From NCBI GenBank assembly GCA_021399435.1, contig JAJTUP010000030.1, positions 620,001 through 684,000 of the forward strand: a stretch of DNA of 64,000 nt. Reading direction: 5' to 3'. Position numbers and translations under genes: made by a program. Each line of letters starts with the position of its first letter. Position 1 is the stretch's first letter. The notes beneath the pieces are model-generated. The model had not been told where the DNA came from. It searched no databases and was given only the letters and a program-made list of their open reading frames with translations. The DNA comes from Diaporthe sp. PMI_573. Its lineage: Eukaryota; Ascomycota; Sordariomycetes; Diaporthales; Diaporthaceae. Below are positions 56,325-64,000 of this stretch, piece after piece.

Positions 56325-58136
56325 TTACAAAGCTAGGTTCTCCCTATCTGTGAGATCCAGCTGTCTTGCATCGACCACCTCTTCCGTCCGGTTGCCACTT
56401 TCGTCGACATGTTCGACCACTCCGGTCTCCCTGATCTCGCCCTTCTGGGCAAGTGAGTCGCGTCTCTTGTTCTCCTTGTTCAAGTAGTATCGCAAGTACA
56501 GCACCAAAAGCATGGGGAACACGCACGCGACCCAGAGGATAACCCACCATGTTTCGATGTATCTAGGCTTGTACTTTCCTTGGAAAAGCTGAGGAGAGAG
56601 GATATTGCCCAGTCCGTAACCGACATGATACAGCGCGATGACTTGGCACACAGAATTAGCGCTGTACCTCATGAGGCCTAATTTGAGAGAACCCACCTGT
56701 TGTTTTCTTCGTATGTCCAGCCGAGCAGTTGGCCGCCCATATCATGACAACGCTGTAAGCGATCCCCCCTGGGGCCCGCATGTATATGGCAGCCAGCAGG
56801 CCCGCACGATTACTCCAGGGCAGCGCGATCAACATGATGCAGGACACAATAGGCAGGATGTATGCCCCAGCAGACAGCCATGCCCGCGCGTTCTTGGTCC
56901 TGGAGAGAATGAACGCGGCCGTGCCGAGAGACACGAGTGCTGTCAGCCCGTTGATGCAACCTAGGAGGGTCGTGTTGAGTGTGCTGAATCCGAAGGACTT
57001 GATGATGAGCGAGTACTGGTTCGTGAGCCCGTTTGCCATCTCCTGTGACCAGGCGTGAAGGAAGAAGAGCCATGTCTTGGGATCCCGGAGGGCCTCGATG
57101 AATTGGCCCTTCTTGAATCGCTTCTGCTCGATGCCTGAGTGGTTCGATGCAATGCGCAGGATGGACTGTGCGCGCTCTTCTTTCGTCAGGAAGTGGGCTG
57201 ATGCTGGGTTGTCGGGGAAGAAGAGCCACACGAGGACGCCGTACAGCACTGTGAGGCCCCCGGTAATAACTGCGTGGTGTCGTTTGTTTGTGAGCTAAAG
57301 GGTGCAATGATCAAGGGGTAGCGACATACCCATGAACCATTTCCAAGGTGCAAAGCTGCCCGTCTTGATGAAGAGGACACCATACGACAGGAGCCCCGAG
57401 GTGATGGGACTCGAGTTACCGCATGCCCACATGATCTGCATCAAGACCCCTTGCTCATCGTACGTGAAGAACATGGACAGGATGATCAAGAATGATGGAA
57501 CGATGCATGCTTCTGCGAGGCCGAGAAGGATCCGAACGACGAAAAGTGAGCCGAAGCTATTACATGGGATATGCAACAACAAAATTCCACCCCTGTTCAA
57601 GTGAGATTTAGTGAACGTGAGCTCTCATTTGAGAAGTCCAGGGCTCGGCTCCCTCGGCAACTCACCAGACAATAAGATTCACAGCCAAGTATTTAGCCAC
57701 AGGGAAACGCTGCAGTGCCATATTTTGCGGTACCTCTGCGACCAAGTAGCCCAGGTAGAAAATCGAAGACAGCCAGTTGTACTGGCCGGTGGTCAAATGG
57801 GCGTCGTCAAGAATACCGAGAATGGAAGAGTTGCCGAGCTGTGATTGATTAATCAACCATCGAGTTTCTGCCGAATCGAAGGGCGGCCACTGAATCACTC
57901 ACAGTTTGTTTGTCCACATACATCAAGTGATACCCAAGACAAATAAAGGGTATCACCCAGCGAACACATTTCTTGCGGATCCTCTCTGCCTCTTCCGGCG
58001 TGGGCGGCTCGACCTTGACCTGCGACAAGAGTCTGTAACTCTCGTCGGCATAGCGATCGAGTAGCTTGGGCACTGCCACTGCTGATCCATCCTCGCTTGA
58101 TGTGGTCTCTTCAACGGGTACTTTAGACGTCGGCAT
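56325..58136 (-). CDS. Major facilitator transporter, Dal5/Tna1-like
   Basis: Five exons: 58136-57903, 57838-57666, 57592-57330, 57269-56697 and 56641-56325, giving 519 aa. The fourth intron (donor GTGGGT, GCTAAT branch site, acceptor CCAAG) is the one that restores the KKTTV-IALYHVGYGLGN join. Family marks: CLGYHLMYVDKQT in TM1, LSSIFYLGYLVAEVPQNMALQRFP in TM2, RILLGLAEACIVPSF, and TWWVILWVACVFPMLLVLYLRYYLN at the end. These are typical of fungal permeases for allantoate, nicotinate and other organic anions. It is divergent from the FAD monooxygenase gene across 582 nt, suggesting it imports the aromatic or heterocyclic acid that the neighbouring enzymes degrade. Confidence 0.9.
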
Positions 58137-58718
58137 CGTGAAATGCTTGGCCGGCTTCCAAGTCGCAGCAAAGGGAGACAGCAAAACCTTGGAAGTATTT
58201 TGACGGCTTGGCGGGCTTGGAAGGACGTCTGTTCGCGGGCCAAGGTTGCAAGTTCATCTACAATTACACACCTACAACATTGTGGTCATCTTTGCATCTG
58301 TCTACAAGGCGGCATATCAGGTGGCATCATCGCTCGCAACGCCCCGCATGGATTGCGAGATGTTCCAGCGTTATGCGCGGTGGATGTGCAATGCCGTTGC
58401 CGGTACTAAACCAATGCAAGCAGCGCGGAGTCTCAAATTTGAAAGCCATCCTTCCTTCACATATCTTTATCGGACATTGTTAGATAACGAACGATTATTC
58501 TGAGGGATGGGTCGCTGTGGATGGTCTGATAGGCACTCGCCATCGCCATCCCCTCTCACGCCATCGAGGGTTCTGATTTGACATCTGGAAGGGCGCCGAT
58601 CGCGGGACAGCATATTGTGCGATGATGCTACATAGATATGTATGTAGACTGGCAATTATCCCTTGGCTGTAGACTAACAGGAATAAAATTTTCAAAGTCA
58701 ATTCCAAGGAACGCAACC
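58137..58718. promoter_or_regulatory. Divergent promoter between the permease and the FAD monooxygenase
   Basis: 582 nt between start codons on opposite strands, a typical shared control region for a transporter/enzyme pair. No specific site recognised. Confidence 0.45.
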
Positions 58719-60068
58719 ATGACGGAGACATCCAAGCTCCAAATTGCCATCGTCGGTGCTGGCATAGCCGGCCTCGGCGCAGCCATCGCGCTCAAGGACC
58801 ACCCGGGCGTCGACGTGCAGATTTACGAGCGGGCCACCGAGCTGAGGGAGATTGGGGCCTCGATTGCCCTTGGGCCGAATGGGATGAGGACCCTGGATAG
58901 GCTCGGCGTGGACAACGCGCTGAGTCCTGATATTGCGTTCCGGAATAAGTCGAGGCATCCTATGATATACCGGTGAGTCCTGGTTGTTTGATGATTATGC
59001 CGGGTCTGTATTCTGACGTATTGAGAATAAAGACATTACAAGACCGGCGAGATTGTCTCTGTGGATAATCATAAGGGCGAGGTTGAGCAGCGCCACTTGA
59101 CGTCGCGCTTCTACAGAGCGCATCTCCAACAGGCACTCGCCGAACACATTGACCCGTCCAGGATACACCTGAACAAACCCTTCCACTCCGTCACCTTCGA
59201 CGAGAACCTGAGAAAGCAGGTCCTGACCTTTGCCGACGGCACAACGGCCACCGCGGACATCATCCTGGGTGCGGACGGCATCCACTCCAAGGTGAGGACG
59301 TTCTTCGTCCCGTCCTCGCGAACAGAATGGACAGGCTGGGTCGCATTTCGATCCGTCTTCCCGATCTCACACCTCGCCCACATTCCCGACATCCCAGACG
59401 AGGCCGAGCACATCTGGGCGCCCGACAGGACCCTGTTCGTGTCCAGGCTCGGGCGGGACCTGTTCACCGTCGTGGGGTCGCACCAGAGCGACCCCCAAGC
59501 GCCCGACGCGCCGTACAAGGACGCATCGTGGGACTCGACGGGCGACGTGAGTGTTATCCGGGAATTTTATAGGGACTGGCACCCTAGGTATCGCGCTATC
59601 GTAGACGCCACGCCGTGGACGGGCGTCTACCCCAACTCGGCGGCTCACGCCCTCGACACGTGGGTTTTGGGTGATGGCAGGGTGACGCTCGCGGGGGACG
59701 CGGCTCACGCCCACGGTGGCGCGTTCGCTGCGGGGGGCAGTCTGGCGCTCGATGATGCGTGGGCGTTTGCGGAGGCGATCCGGCATGTCTTCCCGGTGGA
59801 AGGGAAGAGGTTACTAGTCAGAGGTGAACCTGCGGCGGAGGATATTGCTAGGGCGCTGCGGATCTACGAACGGACCAGGAAGGCGCATACTGACCGGGTG
59901 ATGGCGGTTGTGCACGAGCAGAATGGGAAGAAGGTTGAGAGGCTTGGTAAGGTGCAGACGGACGAGGAGTTGAGGGATCGGCTGCGGAGTCGGTATGATC
60001 CGTCTTGGATACATGAGCATGATGTGCAGCTGGCTTTTTCTCGGGCTTTGGAGTCTTTGGTCAACTGA
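58719..60068 (+). CDS. FAD-dependent aromatic monooxygenase, salicylate-hydroxylase type
   Basis: Two exons, 58719-58972 and 59033-60068, give 429 aa; the 60-nt intron joins in phase 2 (donor GTGAGT, acceptor AAAG). The flavin-binding signatures are complete: G13-A-G-I-A-G18 near the start, the DG motif in LGADGIHSKVR, and the GD motif in LAGDAAHAHGGAFAAGG. This is the class A flavoprotein hydroxylase family, which uses NAD(P)H and O2 to hydroxylate, often decarboxylatively, aromatic acids such as salicylate. It sits between a permease on one side and an EthD/hydrolase gene converging on the other, which suggests a small catabolic module. Substrate not predictable. Confidence 0.92.
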
Positions 60069-60498
60069 GGTGTCACCTGACAAGCGTGGCGGAAGTTGAC
60101 GGAAAGTTTCGGGGTCATTGGCATCCGTGGCATATGTCTCTTGGGAATGTTCAAGAATGATATTGGCAGCGTAAGACATACAATTCTGCTCTGGGCGGTT
60201 GATCTCTTCTATGTAAGCAAGGTCATGGCCTTAATCATCTGACCCAGTGTCATTCAAACTGATAGGCCACTGATCACTTGTGGATGATCTCCACTATATA
60301 TTCATGTTGATCACAGAGTTCCGCCAGACTTTGTGTGCCTGGACTCTGGCCATATACGCATGCGGCCTCGACTCCCATGGTCAAAGACAGAGTGAAAGCC
60401 GACTGCGGAGGCTAGAGATGTCGACATCGTGAGCCGGTCCGCTTCGAATCACCAGGCTATGGCTACAACGCGATCACGTCGCTGGTGGGCGCGGACCC
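60069..60498. other. Convergent 3' intergenic region
   Basis: 430 nt between the ends of the monooxygenase and hydrolase genes; 3' UTR-like, nothing else seen. Confidence 0.6.
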
Positions 60499-62130
60499 CT
60501 ATAAGAACTCCTTGATGGCATCCCAGAACCCTTCAGGGTTCTCACACATGGGCAAATGCCCAGCCTCGGGGACAACTTTCAGATCGAGCCCCTTCTCACC
60601 GACACCGGCCTTGAACCCCTCCATGGCCTTCACCAAGGCGCCCTTCCCATCGCCCTCCCCAACGACCAGCAGACCCGGGACGCGGGAACCCTTCATCTCC
60701 TCGCGCATGTTGTAGTCCCACAGGGCCTGGCACCCGTACCTGAAACCCTGGACGTCGTTGTCGGCGACCATCTCGGTCATCCAGCTTGCCACGTTGGTCT
60801 TGGCCGTCATGGTGTCCGGGTGGAACCAGCGCCCGACGGTCGCGGCCGCCAGCTTCTTGATGCCCGGGGTGCCGTCCTCGCCGACGGACTCTGCCACTGC
60901 GATGCGGTCCTTCCAGGCCTGCGTGTTGGCGTCCGAGCTGGCGACGTTGAAGTCGCACGCCACGAACTTGGAGAGTTTGTCTGGGTACTTGAGCGAAAAC
61001 TTGAGGGTCGTGGCGCCGCCCATGCTGACGCCGACCAATGCGTGCAGCTTCTCTATCCGGAGCCCTGACAGGAGGGTGGCAAGATCGTCTGAGAGGGTAT
61101 CGAGGGTGGACGGGACGGGTGGCTCCGGGACGGAATGGCGCCCTCGGAAGTCGTACCGCAGTATGCGGAGATCGGGACGAGCCTCCTTCAAGATGTTGAT
61201 AAAGTCATCCCACATGTGGAGGGAGGTCAGCAGCGAGTTGCAGAACGCGACGGTGAGGGCCTTGGGGTCCGTATTTCCCTCGAGGCGATATGGAATGGTG
61301 AGGCCGTCTTTGGCGTTGACGTAAGCCTGCAGGACCGGCTTCCCCTCGTAAGGCGTCGTTTTCGTCTTCGCATCCGAGGATATGAAGGCTTTCTCGGCAG
61401 GGAGCGCGGCTAGATGGCTTAGGTCTCTGGGGCCGGGACCAAAGACGTAGAACAGAGAGTATGTCCTCCTGTGCTTGTTGCCAATGACCTTGGCGAAGAT
61501 GTCCTCCCTCCACTTTGTGCTCGTGGCGGCCTTGTAATCGGGCCCTCCTATCCCATTCTCCTTCGTATACTCGTGCAGGATGAGGAACTTCAGCGGCGCG
61601 TTCTTGTCCAGGGCGCTCGCCGTCCTGAAGCGGCGGGTGCGCAGCCAGCCGGGGACCTTGGACAGCATCGGGATATGCTCCTCCTCGTACCACTTATCCA
61701 AAGCCTGCTCAGCGCCTTCGAGGGCCGTAAGGGTGTTCTCGACAGCCACCAGGACCTGGCCCTCCGCCTCGGAATCCGTGAGCTGCTCGATGGGGCGGAA
61801 CTGGGGGGCCTTCCGCTCGGACACCAGGTCGTAGAAGTAGCGGGTGACGGCGACCTGGCCGATGGTGTCGGCCTCTCGTGGGCTCCTGTTCTCGCGCAGG
61901 GAGGTGTAGGTCGGGGTGTCGAGGTGGGACATGGAGGTGACGTCGTAGGAGGCGAGGAAGTGCGGCTCCTGGGAGTCTGTGGCGGCGTAGCGGAGGCCGT
62001 TGGCGAAGATGTGCGGGAGACGAAGGCGGGTGGGGCCGTGCTCGTTGTTATACCACTCGTGGAACTGGTCGAGGGACAGACCCGGCTTGGGCTGCATGGT
62101 AACGTAGAGCATACCTGGATTAGACCCCAT
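60499..62130 (-). CDS. Fusion of two EthD-like barrels with an alpha/beta hydrolase
   Basis: Intronless 543-aa protein. I chose ATG 62130 (MGSNPGMLYV); the open frame continues upstream only from a TTG. The domain order is clear. Residues about 5-105 form an EthD-like dimeric barrel (LYVTMQPKPGLSLDQFHEWYNNEHGP). Residues about 125-230 are a second, related barrel (LTALEGAEQALDKWYEEEHIPML). Residues about 265-543 are an alpha/beta hydrolase with nucleophile Ser369 in GVSMGG and a His in EAGHLPMCENPEGFWDAI, like 3-oxoadipate enol-lactonases. EthD-type barrels act in degradation of aromatic or cyclic compounds, and such hydrolases open lactones, so together with the monooxygenase it fits a ring-cleavage pathway. 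The reaction is not assigned. Confidence 0.88.
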   Translation of the reverse strand: MGSNPGMLYVTMQPKPGLSLDQFHEWYNNEHGPTRLRLPHIFANGLRYAATDSQEPHFLASYDVTSMSHLDTPTYTSLRENRSPREADTIGQVAVTRYFYDLVSERKAPQFRPIEQLTDSEAEGQVLVAVENTLTALEGAEQALDKWYEEEHIPMLSKVPGWLRTRRFRTASALDKNAPLKFLILHEYTKENGIGGPDYKAATSTKWREDIFAKVIGNKHRRTYSLFYVFGPGPRDLSHLAALPAEKAFISSDAKTKTTPYEGKPVLQAYVNAKDGLTIPYRLEGNTDPKALTVAFCNSLLTSLHMWDDFINILKEARPDLRILRYDFRGRHSVPEPPVPSTLDTLSDDLATLLSGLRIEKLHALVGVSMGGATTLKFSLKYPDKLSKFVACDFNVASSDANTQAWKDRIAVAESVGEDGTPGIKKLAAATVGRWFHPDTMTAKTNVASWMTEMVADNDVQGFRYGCQALWDYNMREEMKGSRVPGLLVVGEGDGKGALVKAMEGFKAGVGEKGLDLKVVPEAGHLPMCENPEGFWDAIKEFL

Positions 62131-63539
62131 TGTGACGTGCGTCTGCGAGACTGGGAGATAGTCGACAGGGAAGGCGGAGGTATCGGACGGTACAGGAGGA
62201 AGGCTCGAAGCTATCCGGATGGGAATTGGGTTCTGTGATGCTTCTCTCTGAGGCTCAAGTGTCGATGCTTGCTGCTGGGAAAAGGAGTCGAGCAAGAAGA
62301 CGGAGGGATGGGGACGAGAGGAGGAAGAGGAACACCAGGAAACCTAGGCCGAAGCAGCCAGCCGTCATGGCGACCTCGGAAGTTGTCGCGGGAAATCGAT
62401 CATGGCTCCCCACTCTCCGTCCCAGGGACCGACGGGTCACCCACCGGCGTCTGGGGTTGCCATGGAAGCTGGTTCTGCCGCAAGCTTTTGGATGGCGGAA
62501 CGGAACGGGCGACCCAGCTCGGTACGGTGCTGGACGTCAGGACGTTGGACGCACCGGCAAACCGCGGGGTAAGTAACCACCTGCAAGTACCTAGGTCCCA
62601 CAGATGGTGGGGGTGGCAGTGGCAGAGTGGCACGGCAAGCAGGAGCGGGAGTAGGTTTACCCGGGCCTGTTGTGAAAGGCGCCTACTTCAGAGCAAAGCA
62701 TTGGAGCAACAAGGCGACTCACCAGGAGGGCAAAGCAATCTTCCAGCGATGTGCTCTTGATCTTATTATCTTATCCTTTAGACTACAGCAGAAGCTTTTC
62801 CCAACTCCGAATTCGCTATTCAGACTGTGTTCTGGCAAAAGCTTCAGCCCCAGCCCACGGCTCTCGAGACTTTTTGAGGCCCCCGGTTTCTGGCCTTGAG
62901 CACCTGAGTGGCTCACTGTCCCCAAGCTGGGCTCTGGTCGAGATGGGAAACCCACACATACCGGAGACCACCACAGAATACGCACAGTACACTTCCTTTC
63001 AATGCCAGAGCATGAATACAAATGACCGGTACCAAAGAATCGACATAATTTGGGCAGGCTCTATATTTGCTACCAACAAGTGGGCGAGGCTGTCTCAAAG
63101 ACCACAAGACCACTTCCAAGCAACGACATCAAGTGGAGAAACCTGCATCTTCTCACAACCTGAAATTCTTTGCTTAGCCTTCAAATGCTGTTGTCTCTTT
63201 TTGTGCTTGCAAGTGTGATGACTGAGCGAGTGCTCTCTTCTCTTCTCTTTTCAGCCAAGAAGTCAAGGCCGTACTCTGTCGAGGCTGCAGGTCTGCTTGC
63301 TTGGTTTGTGGCTTGAGCACAAGGATGCTGGCCTCTCCTTCATGCTCTCTGTTTGCCCATGACTCTGGGACTGCTCAATTGATCGTCAAGGCTGCCCTTG
63401 AGTCTTTCAACTGTCCCTTCTTACAGCCGGCTTAGGGCCTCAGCATCTTAGATATGGCTCTCTGCCTCAGACAAGTTGTCTCTCCTGCCCTTTCCAGGCC
63501 TTCTTTGCCTGTCTGCCTGTCGAGGGGCCTCTGATATCG
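62131..63539. other. Intergenic region with pyrimidine-rich leader
   Basis: About 1.4 kb between divergent genes. 62270-62450 is purine-rich on the plus strand. 63210-63540 is CT-rich (CTCTTCTCTTCTCTTTTC), looking like the 5' UTR of the partial gene at the right edge. No gene is supported in between. Confidence 0.5.
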
Positions 63540-64000
63540 ATGCCTTCTCACCCCAACCAGGACAATATCAATTTCTTATATGGCTCCCAGGGCCGCAGGA
63601 AAAGGCGTCGGCCATCTTTCTGGGGCTGCAGGCCCTGCAAACGAAGCCCGCCAGCCCGAGACCGCCATCCAGGACGAGAGACGCCTACAAAGCTCACCGA
63701 ACCGTCTTCGAACTCCGAGGTACCACGCGAACGCAGCCCTGCTCGTTCAGCCGGACAGCCACACAGCAGCCCAGCTCCACCGAGCCGACACAGTCTCTCC
63801 GCCGATCACGAGGTCATGGACGGCGGAGGAGACAGACCAGACGACTGGCCGTCTCCCATCGGCCACCAACAGGAATACCACTCCCCACGGCCTTCGACCT
63901 CGCGCGATCGGTGGCCCGTCATGCAGCCCTTCCGCACCCTCGTCGCCTCCGTCGAGCGCTGTCCCTGGGCAGCCGTCTCAGACCTTGGCCCTCCACGCGG
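63540..64000 (+). CDS. 5' part of a gene running off the window (Arg/Pro/Ser-rich N-terminus)
   Basis: Open for 153 codons from ATG 63540 (MPSHPNQDNINFLYGSQGRRKRRRPS) to the window end with no stop. A competing plus-strand frame from ATG 63580 is also open, so the frame call is not certain. I prefer 63540 because its translation is less repetitive and includes DDWPSPIGHQQEYHSPRPS and WPVMQPFRTLVASVERCPW, which look like real protein. The N-terminus has a basic KRRR cluster, a possible nuclear signal, and is otherwise disordered. The upstream CT-rich leader supports a start here. No family recognised. Confidence 0.5.
   Translation, partial: MPSHPNQDNINFLYGSQGRRKRRRPSFWGCRPCKRSPPARDRHPGRETPTKLTEPSSNSEVPRERSPARSAGQPHSSPAPPSRHSLSADHEVMDGGGDRPDDWPSPIGHQQEYHSPRPSTSRDRWPVMQPFRTLVASVERCPWAAVSDLGPPR

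Noticed and set aside
60420..60480. tRNA-like B-box (TTCGAATC) near 60445
   Set aside because: No matching A-box, acceptor stem or T-arm could be built around it.
61471..62238. 255-codon plus-strand frame over the EthD-hydrolase gene
   Set aside because: Antisense shadow of a clear multi-domain protein; its composition is repetitive Gly/Val/Leu/Asp with no family motif.

Overview
This window is nuclear DNA from a filamentous ascomycete (Pezizomycotina, probably Sordariomycetes; the genus cannot be fixed from the sequence alone). The signs are short introns (mostly 49-85 nt) with fungal donors and CTAAC/CTGAC-type branch sites, HET-domain genes, an AflR-like Zn2Cys6 regulator, major-facilitator permeases, small cysteine-rich secreted proteins and a secondary-metabolism cluster. 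I rebuilt exon structures by eye from splice signals, reading phase and protein family motifs. No RNA gene, CRISPR array or intact transposon was recognised.

Layout. 0-20 kb is a gene-poor accessory region, with every gene on the minus strand except a partial one at the left edge: an F-box/cysteine-rich/membrane protein, a HET-domain protein, a GRDP-like protein ending in a striking 13-cysteine array, two small secreted proteins (one resembling hypersensitive-response-inducing elicitors), a disrupted F-box-like locus and a sugar-porter-type transporter. A decayed HET gene lies at 20.8-21.65 kb.

22.4-47.1 kb is a sesquiterpenoid biosynthetic gene cluster. It contains an aristolochene-synthase-type terpene cyclase; three P450s, two of them an ancient duplicate pair in opposite orientation; a 2-oxoglutarate/Fe(II) oxygenase; an AsaB/CmcJ-like oxygenase-family enzyme; a short-chain dehydrogenase; a gamma-class PLP enzyme of the homocysteine-synthase family; two adjacent regulators (a Fungal_trans_2-type protein without a zinc cluster, and an AflR-like zinc-cluster protein); and a Dal5-type permease. 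Three intergenic spaces in it are shared divergent promoters. A PLP gamma-replacement enzyme beside a terpene cyclase suggests that an amino-acid- or sulfur-derived unit may be attached to the terpene. That is inference, but it is the most interesting hypothesis in the window.

47-64 kb returns to mixed content: a long gene-free stretch leading into a 500-residue disordered protein, a six-cysteine small secreted protein, a SEC-C zinc-motif protein, and a three-gene module (permease, FAD aromatic monooxygenase, tandem-EthD/alpha-beta-hydrolase fusion) that looks catabolic. A gene fragment runs off the right edge.
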